DNA of 64,000 bases from Lysinibacillus sp. B2A1 (GTDB taxonomy: Bacteria; Bacillota; Bacilli; Bacillales_A; Planococcaceae), in contig CP027224.1 of the NCBI GenBank assembly GCA_002973635.1, positions 630,501 to 694,500 on the forward strand, read 5' to 3'. The position numbers were made by a program, and so were the translations under genes. Shown here piece after piece: positions 1 through 9,003 of the stretch. The first letter of the stretch is position 1. Each line of letters opens with the position of its first letter. Below the pieces are notes generated by a model. That model made no database searches. It saw nothing but the letters and a program-made list of their open reading frames with translations, and was not told where the DNA came from.

Positions 1-749
1 CGCATTAGAAGCTGTGCTAACGCTGTAGCTGTACGATCTAAAATGAGTAGTTCGAATTCTGAAAATTGACCATCAGCCCTATACAGAGTCAAATCAGCAT
101 AGTGCTGATCAAAAATAAAGATAGGCTCATGTTTAAATTCGGGTGCTATTTCCTTCATTGCTAGTAATTGCTGACGTTTTTTAGGCACTGCGTTTGGGAA
201 AAAGATAGGCTCTCTGCTGTTAATAGAAAATACAATTTGTGTTTTTAACTCATTATACATATTTTTCAAAATGTCCTCTGTGGTTTGTCCTAGTAGGGCA
301 TTTTTATTTAATGTTTGAGAGTAGGTTTCCAACGTGGAAATCATTAAATATTGTTGGTTTAATATTTGGCTATGTAAATCCTGGGTAATGCGAACGAAGG
401 GAACAGTTTCATGAAATACAATAATAGGGAAGCTATAACGGTTGGCAAGGGACACAATTACTTCTGGGATGGTTTGTAGATAATCACCATACTCAATACA
501 TAATGCAGCACAATTTTTGTGAATCAATGACTCTACAAAAAAGATAAAATCCTCTATGCTATGTTGCAGGCTTATGCCTGTTGTCAAGACCAATTCATCA
601 CCAGCTAAAAAATTATCTATTTGAACAATTTCGATGACATGCGCCCATTTGACAATTCGTAATAACCCATCCTCTCCAGCCACTACCTCGGCACTTTTAA
701 AATTCTTATTCTCTAATACATCCTTCACCTTTAATTTAAATTGATTCAT
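1..749 (-). CDS. PucR-family transcriptional regulator (3' part outside window)
   Basis: The reading frame is open from an ATG at 749 to the window edge, giving about 249 residues of the N-terminal half. GGAGG at 756-760 sits 6 bases upstream of the start. The protein begins MNQFKLKVKDVLENKNFKSA and continues with the GDELVLTTGISL segment typical of the PucR N-terminal ligand-sensing domain. The C-terminal PucR helix-turn-helix lies off the window. It is transcribed away from the permease/dehydrogenase/aminotransferase operon, so it is probably the pathway regulator responding to an amine or amino acid. Family assignment is firm; the inducer (beta-alanine or GABA) is inferred from the neighbours. 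Confidence 0.85.
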   Translation of the reverse strand, partial: MNQFKLKVKDVLENKNFKSAEVVAGEDGLLRIVKWAHVIEIVQIDNFLAGDELVLTTGISLQHSIEDFIFFVESLIHKNCAALCIEYGDYLQTIPEVIVSLANRYSFPIIVFHETVPFVRITQDLHSQILNQQYLMISTLETYSQTLNKNALLGQTTEDILKNMYNELKTQIVFSINSREPIFFPNAVPKKRQQLLAMKEIAPEFKHEPIFIFDQHYADLTLYRADGQFSEFELLILDRTATALAQLLM

Positions 750-797
750 CAATATCCTCCTTTCATTTTCTCTCACTATTGTGCTGTTTTTGCTTCA

Positions 798-852
798 TTA
801 AACATAAAAAATATATTTTAAGAATATTTAGTCTATTTTACATTATGTTTAA
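798..852. promoter_or_regulatory. Inverted repeat between divergent genes, candidate regulator operator
   Basis: TTAAACATAA at 798-807 is matched by its exact reverse complement TTATGTTTAA at 843-852, with 35 bases between the arms. It lies centrally in the 205-bp gap between the PucR-type gene and the permease operon, where a regulator could act on both promoters. Binding is inferred from position only. Confidence 0.4.
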
Positions 853-954
853 AACAAAAGTATAGAATTTTACAGTTTGTCTATTACCTCCAAAGTGTGG
901 AACATGTAAGATTTTGTTAAGCGATAATCCAATCTAAAAAAAGAGGTGACAGAT

Positions 955-2364
955 ATGGAGCAACAAACGCATTTACAGAGAGGGTTAAAGAGAAGGCATA
1001 TGACAATGATTGCAATTGCAGGAGTTATTGGGGCAGGCCTATTTATGGGAAGTGGCTCGGTCATTAACTTAGCTGGCCCTGGAGCCATACTATCTTATAT
1101 TTTTGCTGGTATCATCGTCATTCTTGTCATGCGAATGCTTGGGGAAATGGCAGCAATTAATCCAACAAGTGGATCTTTTGCGCATTATGCACATGAATCA
1201 ATTGGACCTTGGGCTGGTTTTATGATTGGTTGGTTATATTGGTTTTTCTGGGTCATAGCCATTGCATTAGAAGCAACGGCGGCGGCTGCAATTATTCAAT
1301 ATTGGTATGATGGTATTCCTTTATGGCTACTTAGTCTTTTGCTGACAGTAGCGCTAACTTTAACAAATGTACTTTCCGTAAAAGCTTTTGGCGAATTTGA
1401 ATATTGGTTCTCTCTTATTAAGGTTGTAAGTATTGTAGTTTTCTTAGGACTTGGTGCATTTATTATATTTGGCATTGCACCAAATTTTAATGCCATTGGA
1501 ACAGCTAATTTAATTGGGCAGGGTGGCTTTTTACCAAATGGTTTTGGAGCAGTCTTAATGGGTGTCGTTATTGTTATCTTTTCCTTTATGGGGACAGAAA
1601 TTGTTGCGATTGCGGCAGGGGAATCCGATGAACCGTTAGCAGCAGTAACGAAGGCTACAAATTCTATCACATGGCGAATTTTAATCTTCTATGTTGGATC
1701 AATTACAGTTGTAGTCACATTATTGCCATGGCATTCTTCAGATATTCTTACAAGCCCATATGTTGCAGTGTTAGATCATATCGGTATTCCTGCAGCAGCG
1801 CAAATTATGAATTTTGTGGTCTTAACGGCTGTGTTATCATGCTTGAATTCCGCACTTTATGCGACATCACGAATGGTATTTTCTTTAGCAGAGAAGGGGG
1901 AGGCCCCAAAAGCCTTTTTGAAATTAAATAAAAAAGGTGCACCAGTGAATGCTATCCTAGCAGCGACGTTCTTCTCTTATATTGCCGTAATTATGAACTA
2001 TGTTTCTCCGGATAAAGTCTTTATGTTTTTACTTAGCTCATGTAGTGCAATTACATTAATTCTTTATTTAATTATTTCCTTTTCACAATTAAAAATGCGA
2101 AGAAAAATTGAACAGGAAAGTCCCGAACTTTTAAAAGTGAAAATGTGGTTATTTCCATATTTAACGTATTTCACTATATTGGCTACAACCGCATTGCTAG
2201 TCTCTATGTTCTTTATTGACTCCATGCGTTCACAAATATTATTTACATGTATTATAGTGGCAATCGTCATGATATTCTATATGGTCACTCAAAAGAAAAA
2301 GGTCTCTAATTCTGAACATGAGGCAATTTTCCAAGAGGAAGAGTTAGATTTTGAACAACAATAA
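955..2364 (+). CDS. APC-family amino acid permease (GABA/beta-alanine type)
   Basis: A protein of about 469 residues with roughly twelve hydrophobic segments. It begins MEQQTHLQRGLKRRHMTMIA and has the APC signature GVIGAGLFMGSG in the first helix and FSFMGTEIVAIAAGE in the middle, as in GabP/AnsP-type proton symporters. AGAGGTG at 943-948 is at correct distance from the ATG at 955; an in-frame GTG at 946 lies inside this ribosome site and is unlikely to be used. It is the first gene of an operon with an acylating semialdehyde dehydrogenase 17 bases downstream and an omega-aminotransferase. The context suggests import of beta-alanine or GABA; the exact substrate cannot be read from sequence. 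Confidence 0.88.
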   Translation: MEQQTHLQRGLKRRHMTMIAIAGVIGAGLFMGSGSVINLAGPGAILSYIFAGIIVILVMRMLGEMAAINPTSGSFAHYAHESIGPWAGFMIGWLYWFFWVIAIALEATAAAAIIQYWYDGIPLWLLSLLLTVALTLTNVLSVKAFGEFEYWFSLIKVVSIVVFLGLGAFIIFGIAPNFNAIGTANLIGQGGFLPNGFGAVLMGVVIVIFSFMGTEIVAIAAGESDEPLAAVTKATNSITWRILIFYVGSITVVVTLLPWHSSDILTSPYVAVLDHIGIPAAAQIMNFVVLTAVLSCLNSALYATSRMVFSLAEKGEAPKAFLKLNKKGAPVNAILAATFFSYIAVIMNYVSPDKVFMFLLSSCSAITLILYLIISFSQLKMRRKIEQESPELLKVKMWLFPYLTYFTILATTALLVSMFFIDSMRSQILFTCIIVAIVMIFYMVTQKKKVSNSEHEAIFQEEELDFEQQ

Positions 2365-2381
2365 TAAGGAGTGGTGAAAAG

Positions 2382-3911
2382 ATGACAGTTCAGCAAAAAA
2401 TGAAAACGCTAACACACTTTATAAATGGGGTAGAAGTAGCTGGCACAAGTGGACGATTTTCAGAAGTTTATAATCCTTCGACAGGAGAAGTCATTGCACA
2501 GGTTCCTTTAGCGTCTAAAGAAGAGGTCAAGAAAGCAATTCAGCTAGCAAAGGCAGCATTCCCTGAATGGAAGAAAACAGCGATTGGTAAACGAGTAGAG
2601 GTTTTACATCGCTTTCGTCAATTATTGATTGAAAAACAGGATGAATTGATTGCCTTGATCTGTGAGGAAAGTGGAAAAACAGGAGAGGATGCAAAGGGAG
2701 AAATTGTACGTGGTATTGAGTCTGTGGATATGGCGATTAGTGCTCCGCAAATGCTTAAGGGTGAATACTCTGTCAATGTAGGCGGTAATATTAATGCATT
2801 TTCCGCAAAGAGCCCACTTGGGGTTGTTGCAACAATTGCTCCGTTTAATTTCCCTGTTATGGTTCCGCTTGCCATTTCAAGTATGGCTGTTGCAGTAGGG
2901 AATGCTGTTATTTTAAAACCATCAGAGCGTGTGCCAATTTCAGCACTGTTTATAAGCAAGCTGTGGAAAGAGGCCGGACTTCCAGATGGGATTTGGACAG
3001 TTGTAAATGGCGATAAGGAAGCAGTAAATGAACTTCTTGAAAATAAGGAGATACAGGCAATTTCTTTTGTTGGCTCAACACCTGTTGCTGAATATATTTA
3101 CCAAACTGGTACAAAGCATAATAAACGTGTAGCTGCCTTTGGCGGCGGGAAGAACTTTATGATTGTTATGCCAGATGCCAACCTAGAACAAACGGCTAAT
3201 GCATTTTTGGGGGCAGCCTATGGAGCAGCTTCTCAGCGTTGTATGGCTATTTCAGGCGCACTTGTTGTAGGAAAAGATACAGAGCTACGTTTTACAGACA
3301 TATTAAAAGAAAAAATTGCACAATTGAAAATAGGGCCTTATACAGATCATGAGGTAGATTTTGGTCCAGTAATCACACAGCAATCAAAAGATGTCATTAT
3401 TCGTTATATTGATGGGGCCATTGATGAAGGTGCGAATCTAGTAATAGATGGCCGAAATCCAAAAATATGCGAAACATCTAAAGGCTTTTATCTTGGTCCG
3501 ACTTTGCTAAATAATGTAACTCCAGATATGACAATCTTTAAGGAAGAGGTTTTTGGCCCTGCACGTATTGTTGTAGGTGTTCTAACGCTACAGGAAGCAA
3601 TTGATGTAATTAATAATCATGAATTAGGGAATGGCGTCACAATGTTTACGAATAGTGGAGCAGCAGCCCGTAAATTCCAAGAAGAAATCGAAGTAGGGAT
3701 GGTAGGGGTTAATGTGCCAATTCCAATTCCAGTAGGTTACCACAATTTTGGTGGATGGAAGCGCTCTAAGTTTGGTGAAGGGCATATGTTTGGACCTGAT
3801 CAAGCACGCTTCTTTACTAAGGCAAAAACAATTTCTGAACGCTGGCCAGACGAAACTGAAGATACAGTAAGTTCCTTTGCGTTTCCTAGTAATAACGATG
3901 TGAAGAGTTAA
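2382..3911 (+). CDS. mmsA: CoA-acylating methylmalonate/malonate-semialdehyde dehydrogenase
   Basis: A 509-residue aldehyde dehydrogenase of the MmsA/IolA subgroup, which oxidises malonate or methylmalonate semialdehyde with NAD and CoA to acetyl- or propionyl-CoA. The subgroup motif SQRCMA carries the catalytic cysteine at residue 287, the same number as in B. subtilis IolA. The segment FGGGKNFMIVMPDA replaces the ELGGK motif of hydrolytic aldehyde dehydrogenases. The ATG follows AAGGAG with good spacing. No inositol genes are nearby; with a class III aminotransferase directly downstream, removal of malonate semialdehyde formed from beta-alanine is the likely role. Confidence 0.88.
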   Translation: MTVQQKMKTLTHFINGVEVAGTSGRFSEVYNPSTGEVIAQVPLASKEEVKKAIQLAKAAFPEWKKTAIGKRVEVLHRFRQLLIEKQDELIALICEESGKTGEDAKGEIVRGIESVDMAISAPQMLKGEYSVNVGGNINAFSAKSPLGVVATIAPFNFPVMVPLAISSMAVAVGNAVILKPSERVPISALFISKLWKEAGLPDGIWTVVNGDKEAVNELLENKEIQAISFVGSTPVAEYIYQTGTKHNKRVAAFGGGKNFMIVMPDANLEQTANAFLGAAYGAASQRCMAISGALVVGKDTELRFTDILKEKIAQLKIGPYTDHEVDFGPVITQQSKDVIIRYIDGAIDEGANLVIDGRNPKICETSKGFYLGPTLLNNVTPDMTIFKEEVFGPARIVVGVLTLQEAIDVINNHELGNGVTMFTNSGAAARKFQEEIEVGMVGVNVPIPIPVGYHNFGGWKRSKFGEGHMFGPDQARFFTKAKTISERWPDETEDTVSSFAFPSNNDVKS

Positions 3912-3943
3912 GTAAGTCACAATCATATAAGGGGTGTGTTAAT

Positions 3944-5296
3944 ATGGCTGAGATAAATCTTAAAAGTGATGTTTTAAAAAAGGATGAACAATATGTTTGG
4001 CATTCAATGAAGCCCTATAACCCGCAGGCTACTTATGTAGTGGAAAAATCTGACGGTGCAAGAATTACAGATACAGATGGAGTTGAATATATTGACGCAA
4101 TGGCAGGGCTTTGGTGTGTGAATGTTGGTTACGGGCGAAAGGAATTAGCAGATGCCGCACATGAGCAAATGATGAAAAATCCGTATGCACCTTTATCGCA
4201 AGGGCATTTACCAGCAGTGGAGCTAGCTGAAAAGATTAATGAAATACTGGGCGGAGATTATGTCATCTTCTTCTCCAACAGTGGCTCAGAGGCAAATGAA
4301 ACTGCTTTTAAAATTGCACGCCAGTATCATCAGCAAAAAGGCCAAAGCTCACGTTATAAAATTATTTCTCGCTATCGTGCCTATCATGGGAATTCCTTTG
4401 GCGCATTAGCTGCTACTGGGCAGGCGGAGCGAAAATATAAATATGAGCCATTATCTCCTGGATTTGTACATGTAGCCCCTCCAGATCAATATCGTGAATA
4501 TGAATGCGACACTATTGCTCCTACAGATTTAGCAAGCGTTAGGGCTGTTGATAAAACGATGACATGGGAGCTTAGTGATACAATTGCTGCTATGATTTTA
4601 GAGCCAATTATTACAGGGGGCGGGGTTATCATGCCTCCAGAAAATTATTTAAAGGGCATTTCGGAAGTTTGTAAAAAGCATGGAGCTTTAATGATTGTAG
4701 ATGAAGTAATCTGTGGTTTTGGCCGAACAGGTATGCCGTTTGGATTTATGAACTATGATGTAAAACCAGATATCATTACAATGGCAAAAGGAATTACAAG
4801 TGCTTATTTACCCTTATCAGCAACAGCTGTAAAACGAGAAATTTATGAGGCATTTACTGGCTCTGAGGCATATGATTATTTCCGCCACGTCAATACATTT
4901 GGAGGTTCTCCTGTAGCCTGTGCCGTAGCACTAAAGAATATTGAAATTCTTCAGCGAGAAAAGTTGTTTGAGAGATCTAGTAAGGTCGGGGCTACAACCC
5001 TCCAAGCACTACAACAGGCATTAAATCATCACCCGAAAGTTGGGGATATTCGAGGAAAAGGTTTATTAATTGGAATCGAATTAGTTACAGATAAAGCATC
5101 TAAGGAACCGTTACCAGTGGGGAAAGTAAATGCAGTAATAGCAGCATGTAAAGAGCAGGGGGTTATTATAGGTAAAAATGGAGCTACTGTTGCAGGATTT
5201 AATAACGTTTTAACGTTATCCCCACCTCTGAATATTGCTCAAGAAGATCTGACGAAAATAATGGAAGTGGTTATAGAGAATATTCATAAAATTTAA
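3944..5296 (+). CDS. Class III omega-amino acid:pyruvate aminotransferase
   Basis: A 450-residue PLP-dependent class III aminotransferase. The PLP lysine is K282 in ITMAKGITSAYLPLSA. Other class motifs are FFSNSGSEANETAFKIAR, RYRAYHGNSFGALAATG and the cofactor-ring aspartate in IVDEVICGFGRTG. It starts 32 bases after mmsA behind AAGGGGTG. Paired with an acylating malonate-semialdehyde dehydrogenase it most likely moves the amino group of beta-alanine (or a related omega-amino acid) to pyruvate. A GABA or taurine transaminase is the main alternative. A strong terminator at 5439-5492 closes the operon. Confidence 0.85.
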   Translation: MAEINLKSDVLKKDEQYVWHSMKPYNPQATYVVEKSDGARITDTDGVEYIDAMAGLWCVNVGYGRKELADAAHEQMMKNPYAPLSQGHLPAVELAEKINEILGGDYVIFFSNSGSEANETAFKIARQYHQQKGQSSRYKIISRYRAYHGNSFGALAATGQAERKYKYEPLSPGFVHVAPPDQYREYECDTIAPTDLASVRAVDKTMTWELSDTIAAMILEPIITGGGVIMPPENYLKGISEVCKKHGALMIVDEVICGFGRTGMPFGFMNYDVKPDIITMAKGITSAYLPLSATAVKREIYEAFTGSEAYDYFRHVNTFGGSPVACAVALKNIEILQREKLFERSSKVGATTLQALQQALNHHPKVGDIRGKGLLIGIELVTDKASKEPLPVGKVNAVIAACKEQGVIIGKNGATVAGFNNVLTLSPPLNIAQEDLTKIMEVVIENIHKI

Positions 5297-5299
5297 CTT

Positions 5300-5430
5300 C
5301 TTTCAGCAAATGTTTTTTGTATCGAAAGCATAGCGGCAGCGGCAGATACAGAAATATCCCACCTCTATAGATGGTGAGATGAATGCGAATTTAAGCTACT
5401 TTTCAGTGGGTGTCCATATACCCGCTGAAA
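5300..5430 (+). repeat. Dispersed structured intergenic repeat, copy 1
   Basis: This 3' untranslated stretch contains CCCACCTCTATAGATGGT followed about 40 bases later by TTTCAGTGGGTGTCC, and its distal part can fold (TTTCAGTGGGT with ACCCGCTGAAA). The same blocks recur in the gaps at 33.9, 37.6 (inverted) and 53.4 kb (inverted). It is not coding. Confidence 0.6.
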
Positions 5431-5438
5431 TATTAGAA

Positions 5439-5492
5439 AAGCTGTCTTTTAAGTCTATACCAAAGACTTTCAAGACAGCTTATTGATTTTTT
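5439..5492 (+). terminator. Terminator of the beta-alanine-type operon
   Basis: AAGCTGTCTT pairs with AAGACAGCTT, with an inner AAGTCT/AAGACTT extension, followed by a T-rich run ending at 5492. It is 140 bases after the aminotransferase stop and overlaps the end of the small minus-strand gene. Confidence 0.8.
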
Positions 5493-5589
5493 ACAGCATC
5501 AGAAAGGCAAGACGAATAATTAATATGAGCAAAAAGATTCCAGTCAAAACTAGTAATAGTATAATTCTCTTTTTTAAAGTAGTGTTCAT
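5491..5589 (-). CDS. Short single-helix membrane peptide downstream of rodA
   Basis: A 32-codon frame encoding a basic N-terminus (MNTTLKKR) followed by one strongly hydrophobic segment of about 20 residues and ending AFLML. It begins 11 bases after the rodA stop on the same strand, with GGTGAT acting as a possible ribosome site, so translation could be coupled to rodA. I recognise no family. The small size makes it uncertain, but the membrane-peptide composition and the ribosome site argue against chance. Confidence 0.4.
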   Translation of the reverse strand: MNTTLKKRIILLLVLTGIFLLILIIRLAFLML

Positions 5590-5600
5590 AAGGTCATCAC

Positions 5601-6767
5601 CTACTCCTCAGCTTTAAACATGTAAGAGCTATAAGATTTATAGATAATCATCACAATACCCATTAGCATGAAATTTGATAAAAGGGAACTTCCTCCATAG
5701 CTTAAAAACGGCAACGTCATACCTGTTACGGGTAAAAGTCCAATTGTCATACCAATGTTTTGAGTAATTTGGAAGGCCAATAAACTAGCAATACCTGCTC
5801 CCATCAGCGTCATAAACGGATCCTTTGCCTCTACTGTAACGAGGACAATACGGTAAATCACAAAAAATAAAAGGGTGATGACGAATGCTGCCCCAAGGAA
5901 GCCTGCCTCCTCTGCGATATTTGCAAAAATGAAATCTGTATGTTTTTCCACAACATAGACATTGTTATGTAAGTATCCTTTTCCTGTGAATCCTCCAGAG
6001 CCAATTGCTAAAAAGCCTTGCCTAGTTTGAAAAGATGAATCTGGATATTCATAAGGCTGTAGCCAGCCATAAATTCGTGAAATTTGATGTCCAGATAATT
6101 TACTTAGAACCCTTTCTGTAAAAAAATCATTAAATTTTACATAAAGAATAACCACAATGCTAATAATCGATACTGGTATAGCCGCTAATATTAGCAGCAA
6201 CTTTTTCTGAATACCTGAAAAGAAAAGCATCGGTAGAATCATCGCCATATAAAGCATTGTCATACCTGTGTCAGGTTCCTTATAAACAGCAAGTGTTGGT
6301 GGAATCGTAATGACAGCAATTGTAAATAGGAGCCGCATATCTGTTAAAAAGGAGGGGTGCTTATATTTTTCCTGATGTGCAACAATAACTTTGCTGACAA
6401 CAATTAAAAATGCGAACTTTAAAAACTCTGATGGCTGGAATGAACCCAATAATGGAATTTGATACCAGCGCTTTGCCTCATTGACTGTTCTAGCTATACT
6501 TTCAGGTGCAATAAATAATCCGAATGTTAATAGAACCACGACTATATAAAAAGGCCAGCCAATCTTTTTTAGTTGTTCTATATCAAGTGTAGCTACCCCA
6601 CACATTGTGACAAACCCGATAAGGTAGTATAGAGACTGCTTGATGATAAAAGAGCTTGAATATTGTTCAAATACCGAACTGCTAGAGTGGACGAAGAGAC
6701 AACTAATTAGACCAAGTAACAGCAAGCAAATGACTAAACTCTTATCTAGTTTTTTGAACTGTAACAC
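5601..6767 (-). CDS. rodA: RodA-type SEDS peptidoglycan polymerase
   Basis: A 388-residue polytopic SEDS protein (RodA/FtsW/SpoVE family) with about ten hydrophobic segments. SEDS signatures are present: FQTRQGFLAIGSGGFTGKG, FIFANIAEEAGFLGA and the C-terminal TGMTLPFLSYGGSSLL. These proteins polymerise lipid II glycan strands with a class B PBP. The start is GTG at 6767, preceded by AGGAGGTG. The length and the proximity to ywd-type genes fit RodA of the elongation machinery rather than FtsW. A 32-codon membrane peptide follows closely. Confidence 0.85.
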   Translation of the reverse strand: MLQFKKLDKSLVICLLLLGLISCLFVHSSSSVFEQYSSSFIIKQSLYYLIGFVTMCGVATLDIEQLKKIGWPFYIVVVLLTFGLFIAPESIARTVNEAKRWYQIPLLGSFQPSEFLKFAFLIVVSKVIVAHQEKYKHPSFLTDMRLLFTIAVITIPPTLAVYKEPDTGMTMLYMAMILPMLFFSGIQKKLLLILAAIPVSIISIVVILYVKFNDFFTERVLSKLSGHQISRIYGWLQPYEYPDSSFQTRQGFLAIGSGGFTGKGYLHNNVYVVEKHTDFIFANIAEEAGFLGAAFVITLLFFVIYRIVLVTVEAKDPFMTLMGAGIASLLAFQITQNIGMTIGLLPVTGMTLPFLSYGGSSLLSNFMLMGIVMIIYKSYSSYMFKAEE

Positions 6768-7001
6768 TCAAACACCTCCTATTTCCTAAATGCTACTATT
6801 AATACCAAACGATTGGAAGGAGTGGAAGGTTGCAAATTATAAGAGGAACATGAAATCAAGGATGTCTTAAATAATTTAATATTTTATTTACAAATTATTG
6901 ATGCTTCATAACTCTTCGAACAATATTTACAAAAACATAACACTAGCTTTATATCTGGATACTATGATTATTGGTAAGAGCTGGAGAAGGAGCCAAGGAT
7001 C

Positions 7002-8672
7002 ATGCAATTTTTTCGTTACATTATGGTGAAGGACAAGCTACTTGTACTAATGATAGTTTGTGTGCTTTCAAATGTACTGCTAGGTATTTTTAGTGTGGAT
7101 TATCTAAGGAAAATGTCCTGGAATGCAAGCGAGAGCTATACACAAGGACTAGTACCGATTGGTTGGTTAAACGAACTAGAAGAATCACAACGACAACTAG
7201 ATTATTTAGTGGATACAGCAGGATCTTATCAAGAAATGACTACCATACTCAAAAGCATGGAGCAGCCTTTAGATCATTTAGTGAGTCTAGAAGTCGATAA
7301 AAAGATGGATCATCAAATGAAGAAATACAAGACCTTACTTGCACAGCAGATGGATTTAATTGAAAGCTATAAACAATTGAAGCCAAAGGAACAACAGCAG
7401 TTTTATACATTGTCCTTTTTAACTGTAAGCCAGCAAAGCCATACACTATTAGAAGAAACTCAAAGCTATTTGGTGCAGCGTGCTAAGGAACAACAATCAA
7501 GCTACCAAAGGGATGTACAATTTGGATATTGGTTACTTGGTGGGGTATGTTTATTTGTCGTATTGTTAGTTATTTTTATTGGATTTATAGCCACAAAGGC
7601 TGTGAATGTACCAACTCGTCAATTGAAATCTTTATTAAAGCGAGCAGAGCAAGGCGATTTTACAGCAAATGCTAGCTATGTCGCCCATGACGAATTAGGT
7701 GCGGTAGTGTTATCTTACAACCAAATGGTAAATGAGGTAAAAATGCTGCTTCATACTGTAACAAATAGCGCACATGAGGTGGAAGAAATGACTGGGAAAC
7801 TGCAAGAATCCTCGGAGCGATCATCTACCACAACGCACAAGATTGCGAAGGACGTACAGTCTATTTCAGATTCAACAGCTGCCTCGACCACTAAGTTGGC
7901 TTCCAATACAGCATCATTGGAAGAAGTACTGAATGGTGTACAAATTATTTTAGAAAAAGTACAGGTTGTAGAAAACTTTGCTCATAAAACTGCACGTGAT
8001 GCAGAAAGCGGCACAGAAATTGTACAAGCAAATTTAACTCAAATACAGAATATTAAGAAGGCGGTTGAAAAATCAAATACAGCCATCTTTAATTTGCTTG
8101 AAAGAGCATCTACAATCGACCAAATGGTTGAAGTGATTGAAAATATTACTGCACAAACAAATCTTCTAGCTTTAAATGCATCAATTGAAGCCGCACGAGC
8201 AGGAGAGCACGGCAAAGGATTTGCAGTAGTGGCAAATGAAGTTCGTAAACTTGCAGAGCAGACAGTTCAATCAACACAAACCATTACGTCCATTGTTCAA
8301 AATATTCATCTAGATTCAAGCTATGCCGTGCAAATGATGGAAGGTGTATTAGCTGCAACAGAGAAAGGTGTTCATGTAACGGGAAAAACAGCTATAAGCT
8401 TTGATCAAATACTAGAAAAAGTACATACCATTAAGCCATATATTATGGAAGTATCCTCCACAGTCCAGGAGATTGCTAATCACACGAAAAAGGTTAGTGA
8501 GGATGCTGTGATGTTAACGACGTTTTCTAATACAAATGCTGCTTCGACCAAGCATGTAGCTACACTAACAACAGATCAATTAACAGCACAGCAACAATTC
8601 CATAGTTATATAAAAGAGTTACGGAAAGTATCAAAAGTTCTACAAATTGCTGTAAAGCGATTTTCAATATAA
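7002..8672 (+). CDS. Methyl-accepting chemotaxis protein
   Basis: A 556-residue transducer with a transmembrane helix at about residues 10-30, an extracellular sensor of about 140 residues, a second helix at about 172-195, a HAMP linker at about 197-250 and a cytoplasmic coiled-coil signalling domain. The highly conserved tip is at about 377-420 and contains NLLALNASIEAARAGEHG and FAVVANEVRKLAEQ. The sensor looks helical (four-helix-bundle type); the ligand is unknown. It is a single-gene unit between the divergent rodA and a terminator at 8681. Confidence 0.93.
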   Translation: MQFFRYIMVKDKLLVLMIVCVLSNVLLGIFSVDYLRKMSWNASESYTQGLVPIGWLNELEESQRQLDYLVDTAGSYQEMTTILKSMEQPLDHLVSLEVDKKMDHQMKKYKTLLAQQMDLIESYKQLKPKEQQQFYTLSFLTVSQQSHTLLEETQSYLVQRAKEQQSSYQRDVQFGYWLLGGVCLFVVLLVIFIGFIATKAVNVPTRQLKSLLKRAEQGDFTANASYVAHDELGAVVLSYNQMVNEVKMLLHTVTNSAHEVEEMTGKLQESSERSSTTTHKIAKDVQSISDSTAASTTKLASNTASLEEVLNGVQIILEKVQVVENFAHKTARDAESGTEIVQANLTQIQNIKKAVEKSNTAIFNLLERASTIDQMVEVIENITAQTNLLALNASIEAARAGEHGKGFAVVANEVRKLAEQTVQSTQTITSIVQNIHLDSSYAVQMMEGVLAATEKGVHVTGKTAISFDQILEKVHTIKPYIMEVSSTVQEIANHTKKVSEDAVMLTTFSNTNAASTKHVATLTTDQLTAQQQFHSYIKELRKVSKVLQIAVKRFSI

Positions 8673-8680
8673 TAAATAAG

Positions 8681-8722
8681 AGAACCTCACTTTGTTTACA
8701 TATAAAGTGAGGTTCTTTTTTA
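8681..8722 (+). terminator. Terminator after the chemotaxis receptor
   Basis: AGAACCTCACTTT and AAAGTGAGGTTCT form a perfect 13-bp stem with a 10-base loop, followed by TTTTT. Confidence 0.9.
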
Positions 8723-8881
8723 TGGTAAAAGCCTTCATTTTAATATGAAAAAAATGGATAATTGTTCTTTTGGAAAGTACATATGTATTTTATATGTTTT
8801 TTCAGCACAATATTTTTTAGGGCTCATATACTGAGAATAAGGAATGATACTTAGTGTTTTGTAAAAATATAAACTTAAATG

Positions 8882-8910
8882 TTGTGTTTTTTATATGAAC
8901 ACATTATAAT
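8882..8910 (+). promoter_or_regulatory. Probable sigma-A promoter for the threonine dehydrogenase gene
   Basis: TTGTGT at 8882-8887 and a perfect TATAAT at 8905-8910 are 17 bases apart, 94 bases before the start codon. The rest of the 280-bp gap is AT-rich with nothing else I can assign. Confidence 0.55.
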
Positions 8911-9003
8911 GAAATTCATCTAAAGTGTTATTAAATCAATGTTTATATACATTTAAATGTACTTTCAGTAAGTACAATTGTTCATAGGTGGAGGTTTGGA
9001 GAA

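Noticed and set aside
841..945. Sigma-54 promoter for the beta-alanine-type operon
   Set aside because: TGGAAC near 898 lacks the TTGC element at the required distance; no good match.
2064..2270. Antisense frames within the permease and other core genes
   Set aside because: They are shadows of confidently assigned genes with no ribosome sites or protein character.
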